Shown here: positions 1 to 7,172 of the stretch, piece by piece
Layout: every line of letters begins with the position of its first letter
How positions within the stretch are numbered: the stretch's first letter is position 1
Assembly (NCBI GenBank): GCA_965203755.1
Contig: OZ241910.1
Location: forward strand, 3,105,406 to 3,169,405
Direction of reading: 5' to 3'
DNA from: UBA6055 sp965203755
GTDB lineage: Bacteria; Chloroflexota; Anaerolineae; Aggregatilineales; Phototrophicaceae
DNA: 64,000 nucleotides
Translations under genes and position numbers: made by a program
The notes under the pieces: generated by a model
Seen by the model: the letters and a program-made list of their open reading frames with translations, nothing else
Told to the model about the DNA's origin: nothing
The model's database searches: none

Positions 1-275
1 CCTTGGTCGACGACAGCCTGAACCCGCAAGCGGCGCTGAATCGACCGCGCTGGTGTATCCAGAACGGCGAGCCGGGGGGCGATCTGCTCCTGGAAGAGGG
101 CATCCCGCTGAAAACGATGGCCGCCCTGGCGAACCGCGGGCATCGCATCCGTCCAGTCTCCGGGATGGATCGCGGCGTATTTGGACGCGGGCAGGTTATA
201 CGTTATGATTCCTTTGCGCGGGTGATGCACGGCGGCAGCGAACCGCGCGCCGACGGACAAATTGCGGCTTTCTAG
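1..275 (+). CDS. Gamma-glutamyltransferase, C-terminal end (partial)
   Basis: The gene enters from the left edge, so only about 90 C-terminal residues are visible. They match the small-subunit end of gamma-glutamyltranspeptidases: the 'NPQAALNRPRW' stretch, a 'GIP...AALANRGH' helix-strand, and the terminal 'SEPRADGQIAAF' (family consensus is GSDPRxDGxA). The family cleaves the gamma-glutamyl bond of glutathione and related compounds through an N-terminal Thr of the processed small subunit, which lies outside the window. A TTG near base 3 is only an internal Leu codon, not a start. The ending is confident; signal peptide, localisation and full length cannot be judged. Confidence 0.8.
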   Translation, partial: LVDDSLNPQAALNRPRWCIQNGEPGGDLLLEEGIPLKTMAALANRGHRIRPVSGMDRGVFGRGQVIRYDSFARVMHGGSEPRADGQIAAF

Positions 276-325
276 ATGCGATCAATTTCATGTTGGGACG
301 TTTCTCCGGTCCCTCCATCGGAAAC

Positions 326-354
326 TTGACAGGGCAATTAAGCCTCACTATGAT
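326..354 (+). promoter_or_regulatory. Sigma-70-type promoter for the first sugar ABC operon
   Basis: A perfect -35 hexamer TTGACA (326-331), a 17-bp spacer and a TATGAT -10 (349-354) lie about 155 bases before the start of the binding-protein gene at 510. Nothing else is encoded between 276 and 509, so a leader of roughly 145 nt is expected. Sequence match only; no transcript evidence. Confidence 0.6.
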
Positions 355-509
355 TTAATGCGTATCAGTTATACGAATAAATCAACCACTAAATGATTGA
401 AGGAAGTTAAAGCAAGCCGCATGGCAGATGGAATTGCACATGGCAAACGCGGTGTCACATAGGCGGATGCTGTGTATATTTATCCGATTAGTTTAGGAGG
501 TTTTATCTG

Positions 510-1787
510 ATGTTTCGCAAGAGCGTATTTTTCATCACACTTTTGCTGGTATTTTCTGTTATGCCGGCCATGTCGCAGGATGACACCACAACCGTTACCT
601 GGCTGATGCTGGGTTGGGGCGGGGCAGAAGAAGTCGCGGCGCAATTCGAGGCGGAAAACCCGGATATCAATGTTGAGCTTGAACAGGTGCCGTTCAACGC
701 CTTGTTTGAGCAAATCCAGGTACGGCTGGGCGCCGACAGCAGCGATCCGGATGTCTTGTCGGTTGATGTTCCCCTGGTCGCCGCTTATGGCTTGCGCGGC
801 TGGCTGCTGCCGCTGGATGAATTCTTCATCAGCGGCGAACAGGACGACTGGCTGGAAGCAGCGCTTGAAGCTGGCAGTTACAACGGCGAATTGCTGGCCG
901 CGCCCGTCAGCACCTCAACCCAACTCCTGATTTACAATGCCGATTTGTTTGCTATGGCTGGCATTGACCCGCCAGGAGAAGACGAGCGCTGGACTTATGA
1001 ATACATTGCCGAAATCGCCCCGCAGCTGACAATGGATACCGATGATGACGGGACAACGGACGTTTGGGGATTTACCTGGGAACAGACCAATCGCATCTAT
1101 CAGTTGCAGCCCTTGCCGGAAGGTCTGGGCGGCGATGCTATCGGTGAAGATGGCCTGACAGTCGACGGGGTGATCAATTCGCCCGCATGGATTGAGGCTT
1201 TTACCTATTATTCCGATATGTTCAATGTCCTCCAGGCCGCGCCTCAAGATGACACGGTCGGCGCCAGCGATTTGTTCGCCGCCGGCAAACTGGCGATGTA
1301 CATTGCGGGCCCCTGGAACATCAACCGCTTTATCCGTGAAGAGGTTCCCTTTGCCTGGGGCGTGTCGCGCCATCCATACTTTGCCGAAGGCGAGATTGTG
1401 ACGCCGACCGGCAGCTGGCACATCGGCATCAACAAAAACAGCGAAAATCGGGAAGCGGCGGCCCGTCTGGTCAACTGGATTTCGACTGGTTCCGGGGCTG
1501 AAATGTGGTGGCGCATCGGCAGTGGTGACTTCCCGGCGCAAAAATCGGTGCTGGCAATGTTCGCCACCGACGAGCAGTTTGAAGAAGCGCCGTTTTCGAC
1601 CTTGCGCGTGGCTGCGGATGAGGCGACGGTAGGCGCAGTGCCGCGTCCGGTCTCACCGGGATACCTGGAATATGAGCAGATTTTGCAAAACACCTTCCAG
1701 GATATTCGCAACGGCGCTGATGTCGAAGAAGCATTGGATCTGGCCGTGGCGCGAATTGAAAGTGAAATGGACAAATATCGGCGTTAA
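510..1787 (+). CDS. Extracellular sugar-binding protein (CUT1 ABC transporter, family 1)
   Basis: A 425-residue secreted solute-binding protein. Residues 1-23 form a signal peptide (basic N-terminus, hydrophobic core, cleavage near 'AMSQ'); the body has the MalE/UgpB-type pattern: 'TVTWLMLGWGG' first strand, 'FEAENPDINVELEQVPF', 'AGPWNINRF', and a C-terminal 'EALDLAVARIESEMDKYRR' helix. It presents a sugar or oligosaccharide to the permeases directly downstream. A near-ideal Shine-Dalgarno (TTTAGGAGG) sits 8 bases before the ATG. A DTDDDGTTD acidic loop near residue 175 resembles a calcium-binding loop. No lipobox is seen. The substrate cannot be assigned. The operon has no ATPase gene, which is common for CUT1 systems sharing an MsmK/UgpC-type ATPase. 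Confidence 0.9.
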   Translation: MFRKSVFFITLLLVFSVMPAMSQDDTTTVTWLMLGWGGAEEVAAQFEAENPDINVELEQVPFNALFEQIQVRLGADSSDPDVLSVDVPLVAAYGLRGWLLPLDEFFISGEQDDWLEAALEAGSYNGELLAAPVSTSTQLLIYNADLFAMAGIDPPGEDERWTYEYIAEIAPQLTMDTDDDGTTDVWGFTWEQTNRIYQLQPLPEGLGGDAIGEDGLTVDGVINSPAWIEAFTYYSDMFNVLQAAPQDDTVGASDLFAAGKLAMYIAGPWNINRFIREEVPFAWGVSRHPYFAEGEIVTPTGSWHIGINKNSENREAAARLVNWISTGSGAEMWWRIGSGDFPAQKSVLAMFATDEQFEEAPFSTLRVAADEATVGAVPRPVSPGYLEYEQILQNTFQDIRNGADVEEALDLAVARIESEMDKYRR

Positions 1788-1813
1788 ATCGGCGTACATT
1801 GCGTAAATGGAAT

Positions 1814-1840
1814 GCCGGCAGGTCGCTTTGGCCTGCCGGC
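1814..1840 (+). terminator. Stem-loop between binding protein and permease genes
   Basis: A 9-bp perfect GC-rich stem, GCCGGCAGG / CCTGCCGGC, with a 9-nt loop, followed by TTCTTCT. It starts 26 bases after the stop codon of the binding-protein gene and ends 51 bases before the permease. It could act as a leaky intrinsic terminator or as an RNA-stabilising 3' end for the binding-protein message. Confidence 0.6.
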
Positions 1841-1891
1841 TTCTTCTGCACGATAAACCAGTAACAGCGGCGAAAACATAGAGATTTGCCT

Positions 1892-2755
1892 ATGAGCATT
1901 CATGGACGGCTTGTTCCCTATCTGTTTTTGTTTCCGGCGGTGCTGCTGCTGCTGGTATTTAATCTTTATCCAACCCTGGCGACGCTCAACGAAAGCCTGC
2001 ACGTCAAGTCGTTCATCAGCAACGAGCGCATCTTTGTCGGACTGGAGAACTTTGAGCGGATTTTCCGCGATCCGGTCTTCTGGAAGTCGGTTCAGGTTAC
2101 GCTTTGGTTCAGCATTCTGGTCAATCCGATTCAGATTGCGCTGGCGCTGCTGCTGGCTCTTTTGGCCAATCAGAAAGTGCGGGGGATATCAATCTTCCGC
2201 AGCATATACCTGTTGCCGGTGGCGGTTTCAATTAACGTGACCACGGTCGTCTGGGGGCTGATGCTGGATAGCGATTCGGGGCTGATCAATGGCCTTCTAG
2301 CGACCCTGGATATTCCCAAGCAGCCCTTCTTAACCGCTCCCAGCCATGCTTTATGGTCAATCATCATCCTGGCAACCTGGAAAGGGGTGCCACTGTGGGC
2401 TTTGTTTTTCCTGGCAGGTTTGCAGGGAATCCCGGAATCCATCGTCGAGGCTGCCAAAATCGACGGCGCCAATCGGCGGCAGATTTTTACGATGATTACC
2501 CTGCCGCTGTTGCGGGGGGTGCTGCTGTTTGTCCTGATTGCGGATACGGTTGCCAATTTTCTCCTGTTTGCGCCGGTGCAGCTGCTGACAGAAGGCGGGC
2601 CCCAATTGTCAACCAATTTGATCATGTATGAGACCTACCGCCGTGGCTTTGTTTATAACGACCTTTTCACATCGGCGGCGATGCTGCTTGTGATGCTGGT
2701 CTTCGTATTGGCTGTCATTCTGCTTCAGGCATTCGCGCTGCGCCGAAGGGATTAA
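1892..2755 (+). CDS. Sugar ABC transporter permease (MalF/UgpA type)
   Basis: Inner-membrane permease subunit with about six hydrophobic segments (the first at residues 8-30) and the BPD_transp_1 EAA loop in the second half ('EAAKIDGANRRQIF' followed by 'TLPLLRG'), which contacts the ABC ATPase. It should pair with the product of the next gene to form the translocation pore for the upstream binding protein. The ATG at 1892 (MSIHGRLVPYL) is preferred; an in-frame TTG at 1886 would add two residues. The ribosome-binding site is weak, consistent with expression below the binding protein. Length about 287 residues is normal for the family. Confidence 0.88.
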   Translation: MSIHGRLVPYLFLFPAVLLLLVFNLYPTLATLNESLHVKSFISNERIFVGLENFERIFRDPVFWKSVQVTLWFSILVNPIQIALALLLALLANQKVRGISIFRSIYLLPVAVSINVTTVVWGLMLDSDSGLINGLLATLDIPKQPFLTAPSHALWSIIILATWKGVPLWALFFLAGLQGIPESIVEAAKIDGANRRQIFTMITLPLLRGVLLFVLIADTVANFLLFAPVQLLTEGGPQLSTNLIMYETYRRGFVYNDLFTSAAMLLVMLVFVLAVILLQAFALRRRD

Positions 2756-2760
2756 CAGCA

Positions 2761-3645
2761 ATGTCGCGTGCAGCCAGCTTCATCGTTTCATTGAATACAG
2801 ACGGCAAGCGCCCGGTATTTGAAACGCTGCTGATTTATGCTTTGCACATGATTGTGGCTGCTTTATTTATCCTGCCATTGATGTGGGCGATTGCAGCATC
2901 ATTTACGCCCAATGAGCAGGTTTTTAAGTATGCCTACCCCTTCTCCCTGCGGGCATTATTGCCCGGCGATTTCACCTTGGAAGCCTACCAAAGCCTGTTT
3001 GAGCGCAATTTTGGGCTTTCATTATCCAATACCTTCTTTTTGGGAATGGCAGTTGTGCTGGCGGGCGGCATCGTCAATGCCATGGCTGGCTTTGCCTTTG
3101 CCCGTTTCAGCTTCCGCGGCAAACGTCTGATATTTCTTGCGCTTATCCTGGTTCCTTTTCTGATACCGATTGATTTAACCGCCATCCCGCGTTACATCCT
3201 GGTCAAAGATTACTTGGGCTGGTACAACTCTTGGCCGGCATTGCTTGTGCCTGGGTTTGCCAACAGCCTGGTCATTTTCCTGTTTCGGCAGTTCTTTGAG
3301 GAAATCCCGCAAGACTTGATTGACGCGGCGCGGGTGGATGGCGCATCCTGGATGAGCGTGTTCTTCCGCATCATTCTGCCCTTGTCGCGCCCGGTTCTTA
3401 TCACAGCCGCCCTGTTAATGTTCCTGTCGCAATGGGATTCGTACTTTTGGCCGCTGCTGGTGGCGCCGCACCCGGACTTGCGGGTGGTGCAGGTCGAAAT
3501 ATCGAATGCTGTCGGCGAGTATCAGACACTATGGAATGAACTGCTGGCTGGATCTATGCTGGCGGCGATTGTGCCGATTTTGCTGCTGCTGCCCTTCCAG
3601 CGCTATTACATTCAGGCGATCACCAGCAGCGGTCTAAAAGATTAA
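2761..3645 (+). CDS. Sugar ABC transporter permease (MalG/UgpE type)
   Basis: A 294-residue second permease, only 5 bases after the previous stop codon, so translationally linked. It carries a long hydrophobic N-terminal segment (residues 24-46), the periplasmic stretch 'FTPNEQVF' typical of MalG-type proteins, and the EAA loop 'DAARVDGASWMSVFFRIILPLSRP'-like region near residues 188-212 (given here as key residues D-A-A, V-D-G-A, I-L-P-L). MalG-type proteins form a heterodimer with the MalF-type partner. It is the last gene of the operon; the ATPase must be encoded elsewhere. No clear intrinsic terminator follows. Confidence 0.88.
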   Translation: MSRAASFIVSLNTDGKRPVFETLLIYALHMIVAALFILPLMWAIAASFTPNEQVFKYAYPFSLRALLPGDFTLEAYQSLFERNFGLSLSNTFFLGMAVVLAGGIVNAMAGFAFARFSFRGKRLIFLALILVPFLIPIDLTAIPRYILVKDYLGWYNSWPALLVPGFANSLVIFLFRQFFEEIPQDLIDAARVDGASWMSVFFRIILPLSRPVLITAALLMFLSQWDSYFWPLLVAPHPDLRVVQVEISNAVGEYQTLWNELLAGSMLAAIVPILLLLPFQRYYIQAITSSGLKD

Positions 3646-3692
3646 ACGGCTTTGTTTATTTCCCCAGAGGCGCGCCGCGAATCGGCAAAACC

Positions 3693-3721
3693 TTGACATA
3701 ATTATTGAGTTGCGCTAGATT
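3693..3721 (+). promoter_or_regulatory. Sigma-70-type promoter for the second sugar ABC operon
   Basis: TTGACA (3693-3698), 17-bp spacer, TAGATT (3716-3721, 4 of 6 matches to TATAAT). The surrounding 3646-3913 interval has no gene. The predicted start of transcription is about 185 nt before the coding start at 3914, leaving room for the short leader reading frame at 3853. Confidence 0.5.
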
Positions 3722-3852
3722 TATATGAATAATTGGCATGCTAAAGTTGGAACGTATTTGTGGGCAATTCGGCGGGGACGCAGTGAGCCGATGCAATATG
3801 AGCTTGTCGTTCGTGATTCGGCCTAGTTTCAAACCAGGACAGAGGAGGTTCT

Positions 3853-3870
3853 ATGAGGAGAAACATTTAG
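3853..3870 (+). other. Possible five-codon leader peptide with strong ribosome-binding site
   Basis: The reading frame ATG AGG AGA AAC ATT TAG (MRRNI) lies 43 bases before the binding-protein start and is preceded by AGAGGAGG, a near-perfect Shine-Dalgarno with 4-5 bases of spacing. It contains two adjacent AGG/AGA arginine codons, otherwise uncommon in this window's genes. It may be a translated leader affecting the downstream gene, or the Shine-Dalgarno may be a chance match. Confidence 0.3.
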
Positions 3871-3913
3871 TTCGCAGCCAAGGTTTAACCAAATTTGATA
3901 AGGAGAATAACTC

Positions 3914-5248
3914 ATGAAACATCTGCGATTTTATACCACACTGGCGATTCTTATCTTCGCGCTAACATCAATCGGCGCTCTCGTTAGCGCCCAAGACGTG
4001 ACGACTGTCGTCTGGTGGACGGAACAGAATGACTCAGTTGATGAATTTCTCATCCCGCTGCTGCAGGACGCCTTCAACGCCGAGCATGATGACATCCAGT
4101 TGGAGATTATCGGGCAGGAAACCTTGAATGATGTCAATCGCACTGCATTGCAGGCTGGCGCGGCCCCAGACATCCTTCAGACGCCGGGGCCGTCTTTCAT
4201 TGCTGAATTCGTCGCCGCCGGACAAATTCTGCCGCTGTCAGGCCTGGCTGACCAGTACGGCTGGAAGGATAAACTGATGCCCTGGGCTTACGGCTCCGGC
4301 ATCCTGCAAGGCGAGCTTTACAGCATCCCCATCACATACGAGAGCCTGGTTTTGTTCTATAATAAGACCCTCTTTGATGAGATGGGCTGGGAGCCGCCGA
4401 CCACCCAGGCGGAAATCGACGCCATCGCGGCCGAAGCCATCGCCAACGACATCTTCCCCTTCACTTATGGCAACGCGTCCTGGCAGCCCGCAAACGAGCA
4501 CCTGATGGGCATCTATCTCAATAATTATGCCGGGCCGGAGAATGTCTATCTGGCGCTGACGGGCCAAAAATCCTGGACTGATCGGGAATTTGCAGAGGCG
4601 ACGGATTTGCTCGCCGCGCAGCTGTTGGACGGCTGGTTCAGCGGTGACATTTCCAATTACTATGCCAATACCGGCGACGATATCAGCATAGAACTGGCTT
4701 CAGGCGAAGCTGCCATGATGCAAGGCGGCACCTGGAATTTCCGCACAATGAACGAATTCTTTGAGGAGCAGGGCACCGAATGGGATTGGGTACCCTTGCC
4801 GCCCTTCCACGAACAGGCTGGCGAGTACAATTATGAGTTGGCTATTGGCAGTACCATCTCCGTCAACGCCAATACCGAAAATCCGGAAGCGGTCGGCACC
4901 GTCATCGACTACTGGCTAAGTAGCCCCGCTCGCGTACTGGCGATTGCCGCTGGCGCCGGCTATGGCGAATTCGTCGTGCCTATCCGCTTCACAGTCGATG
5001 ACTTCCCGGCTGGCATAGATGAGCGGGTCGAACGCTTCTTCGCCGATTTTGCCGAGGTCACTGCCCAAGGACGCGCTGGCTACACTACCTGGACCTTCTG
5101 GCCCGCCGATGCCAACGTGCATCTGTGGACGGATATTGAACGCGTCTGGGCTGGTGAGATCAGCACCGAGGAATATCTGGAGGAGCACGAAGCGCTCTGG
5201 GAACAGGCGCGCACAGAGGGCAAGACGCTGGCGATCCCTGATCGTTAA
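3914..5248 (+). CDS. Extracellular sugar-binding protein (CUT1 ABC transporter)
   Basis: A 444-residue solute-binding protein with a signal peptide at residues 1-27 (MKHLRFYTT..., cleavage after 'LVSA'), then the family-1 core: 'TVVWWTEQND', 'FNAEHDDIQLEIIGQ', 'AGAAPDILQTPGPSF', 'YSIPITYESLVLFYNKTLFDEMGW'-type region (key residues P-I-T-Y, Y-N-K-T-L-F) and 'GEAAMMQGGTWNF'. The Y-N-K-x-L-F segment is a family hallmark. AAGGAG stands 8 bases before the ATG. It heads an operon with two permeases, an ADP-ribosylglycohydrolase-family enzyme and a PfkB kinase, which suggests the ligand is a ribosyl compound or another glycoside cleaved and phosphorylated inside the cell. That link is inference from context. 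Confidence 0.9.
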   Translation: MKHLRFYTTLAILIFALTSIGALVSAQDVTTVVWWTEQNDSVDEFLIPLLQDAFNAEHDDIQLEIIGQETLNDVNRTALQAGAAPDILQTPGPSFIAEFVAAGQILPLSGLADQYGWKDKLMPWAYGSGILQGELYSIPITYESLVLFYNKTLFDEMGWEPPTTQAEIDAIAAEAIANDIFPFTYGNASWQPANEHLMGIYLNNYAGPENVYLALTGQKSWTDREFAEATDLLAAQLLDGWFSGDISNYYANTGDDISIELASGEAAMMQGGTWNFRTMNEFFEEQGTEWDWVPLPPFHEQAGEYNYELAIGSTISVNANTENPEAVGTVIDYWLSSPARVLAIAAGAGYGEFVVPIRFTVDDFPAGIDERVERFFADFAEVTAQGRAGYTTWTFWPADANVHLWTDIERVWAGEISTEEYLEEHEALWEQARTEGKTLAIPDR

Positions 5249-5267
5249 AAATTAGCAGTTCGATTTT

Positions 5268-5293
5268 GGTCAGGGACAACTGCGTCCCTGACC
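5268..5293 (+). terminator. Perfect 10-bp stem-loop between binding protein and permease genes
   Basis: GGTCAGGGAC, a 6-nt loop (AACTGC), then GTCCCTGACC, beginning 19 bases after the binding-protein stop codon. No T-run follows, so it is more likely a message-stabilising hairpin or partial attenuator than a full terminator. Confidence 0.6.
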
Positions 5294-5333
5294 GCTAGCA
5301 TAGCGGCACGCGGCTTGCGCTGCGCCGGCCAAG

Positions 5334-6296
5334 ATGGTGTCTGAAAACAAAGGTAGAAAGAAACTCCCCATGAGCGTTGCAGAGGCAGTTGCTGCGCCGG
5401 TTGCCAAGCGCAATAAGCCAAAAGTCCCCTGGACAAGAGTGATCGGACGCTGGGCATTTTTGTGGCCCATTTTGGCGCTCAACCTGATCGTGATTGTCAT
5501 CCCGTCTATTGCCGGCTTGGGGATCGCGTTTACCGAGTGGTCAGGATATGGTCAGCCACAATTCATCGGTCTAGAAAATTTCGAAGCGCTTTTGGAAGAC
5601 GATGTCTTTTTTAAGGCGCTTGGCAACAACATCGTGTGGACAGCCATTTTTCTGACGATTCCGATCTTCATGGGCTTGCTGGGCGCATATCTGCTAGCTG
5701 GCATCAAACGCGGGCAAATGGTCCTCCGCGTTTTATACTTTATTCCTTTTGTGATGGCGTCCGTGGTCAATTGCCAGATCTGGCGTTTCCTTTTGCACCA
5801 TCGCGTTGGCATTGGGCCTTGGCTGGCAGACCTTGGCATCACCGATATTCTCGACGTCGCCCTTTTTGGCAAAGCGGAGACAGCCCTCTATACTGTGGCA
5901 TTTGTCGATATTTGGCATTTCTGGGGTTTCCTCGTCGTGCTTTATCTGGCAGCGATGTCGGCAGTGGATACCGAGCTATACGAGGTAGCGCGGCTGGATG
6001 GCGCCACGCGTTTTCAGCAATTTCGCTTCGTTACCCTGCCCAGTATTCGCCCGACAATCGTCTTTACACTTCTGATGATTTTGATTTGGTCGGCGACGGT
6101 ATTTGACTACGTTTATATTTTGACATCAGGGAAACCCGCTCATGCCTCGGAGGTCATGGGCACTTACCTCTATGAAGTCGCCTTCTTCCGCTTCAATGCC
6201 GGTTATGCTGGCGCTATCGGTGTCGTGATGACACTATGGGTCGCAATCGCGGTCGGCGGCTTCGTATTTCTAAGGAGACGCGGATGGGACGTTTAA
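5334..6296 (+). CDS. Sugar ABC transporter permease (MalF/UgpA type)
   Basis: A 320-residue permease. After a hydrophilic N-terminus of about 38 residues come six predicted membrane segments, beginning 'WAFLWPILALNLIVIVIP', and the EAA loop 'EVARLDGATRFQQFRFVTLP' near residue 220. It forms the transport channel with the next gene product. Two starts are possible: ATG 5334 (used here) and ATG 5370 (MSVAEAV...), the latter preceded by a purine-rich GAAAGAAA stretch; the shorter form would still include all membrane segments. It overlaps the next gene by 13 bases. Confidence 0.87.
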   Translation: MVSENKGRKKLPMSVAEAVAAPVAKRNKPKVPWTRVIGRWAFLWPILALNLIVIVIPSIAGLGIAFTEWSGYGQPQFIGLENFEALLEDDVFFKALGNNIVWTAIFLTIPIFMGLLGAYLLAGIKRGQMVLRVLYFIPFVMASVVNCQIWRFLLHHRVGIGPWLADLGITDILDVALFGKAETALYTVAFVDIWHFWGFLVVLYLAAMSAVDTELYEVARLDGATRFQQFRFVTLPSIRPTIVFTLLMILIWSATVFDYVYILTSGKPAHASEVMGTYLYEVAFFRFNAGYAGAIGVVMTLWVAIAVGGFVFLRRRGWDV

Positions 6297-7132
6297 GGAT
6301 ATTCGGGGCGCATCGCACCCAATCAACCCTGCCCAATTACATCATCCTGATCTTGCTGGCATTGTTCACGGCCTTGCCGCTGGCGCTTTTGGTGAGCAAT
6401 TCGCTTAAATCAACTGCCGAGATCGCCAGCAGCCCCTTTTCTTTGCCCAAAGAAATTCTGTGGGGAAATTATGGCGAAGCCTTTGATAAGGGCAAATACG
6501 GACTGACCATTCGCAACAGCGCCATCTTGACCATCTCGACGATTGCCTGTTCATTGACTGTCGCTGGTCTGGCGGCGTATGCGCTGGCGCGTTTGAAGCT
6601 CAAGTATGCCAACGTCCTTTCCTTTTACTTCCTCGTTGGCATTGGGGTTCCGGCGCAATTGTTCATCATTCCGCTGTTTTTCATGTGGAAGCAATTCGGC
6701 CTGGTCAATACCCATGTTGGCTTAATCATCATATATACCGCTTTGCAATCTCCATTCGCTACTTATCTGCTGCGGTCGTATATGCTGTCGATACCGGAAG
6801 AGTTTGTCGATGCCGCCAAAATTGACGGCGCATCGGATTGGCAGGTCTTCCGACACGTGATCGCACCGCTCACCGGTCCGGGTTTCTTGACCGCCGGCCT
6901 GGTCATTGGCTTGTTCACCTGGAACGAATTCCTCTTCGCCGTAACCTTCTTGCCAGACCCGGAATTCAAACCGGTGGCGACCAGCCTGTATGCCTTCCAG
7001 GGTCGTTTCAGCCGCGATTGGGGTCTGACCAATGCTGGCTCGGTCATCATGGTGGCCCCGGTGTTGATCCTTTTCTTGGTGTTGCAGCGGCGCTTCATCG
7101 AGGGGCTGACGCAAGGCGGCCTGAAGGCCTGA
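6284..7132 (+). CDS. Sugar ABC transporter permease (MalG/UgpE type)
   Basis: A 282-residue permease, second half of the channel. The start at 6284 (MGRLRIFGAHRT) is chosen because AAGGAG lies at 6272-6277 just before it and because the longer in-frame version would run 48 bases further into the previous gene. Features: N-terminal membrane segment 'YIILILLALFTALPLALLV', 'NSLKSTAEIASSPF' (typical MalG periplasmic start), EAA loop 'DAAKIDGASDWQVF' near residue 180, and the C-terminal 'QRRFIEGLTQGGLKA' motif common to UgpE/MalG proteins. No ATPase gene is present in the operon. Confidence 0.88.
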   Translation: MGRLRIFGAHRTQSTLPNYIILILLALFTALPLALLVSNSLKSTAEIASSPFSLPKEILWGNYGEAFDKGKYGLTIRNSAILTISTIACSLTVAGLAAYALARLKLKYANVLSFYFLVGIGVPAQLFIIPLFFMWKQFGLVNTHVGLIIIYTALQSPFATYLLRSYMLSIPEEFVDAAKIDGASDWQVFRHVIAPLTGPGFLTAGLVIGLFTWNEFLFAVTFLPDPEFKPVATSLYAFQGRFSRDWGLTNAGSVIMVAPVLILFLVLQRRFIEGLTQGGLKA

Positions 7133-7172
7133 GGCCGGCTTTTACCGATTTATTGAATGAGGAGAACTAAAC

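Noticed and set aside
299..326. GTTTCTCCGG...CGGAAAC hairpin as a terminator for the gamma-glutamyltransferase gene.
   Set aside because: The stem is short with mismatched bases and there is no T-run.
915..1541. Long open frame on the minus strand opposite the first binding protein.
   Set aside because: It is antisense to a clearly homologous secreted protein, has no family features and no ribosome-binding site. Similar antisense frames over galK, the XDH-like gene, dppA and others were dropped for the same reason.
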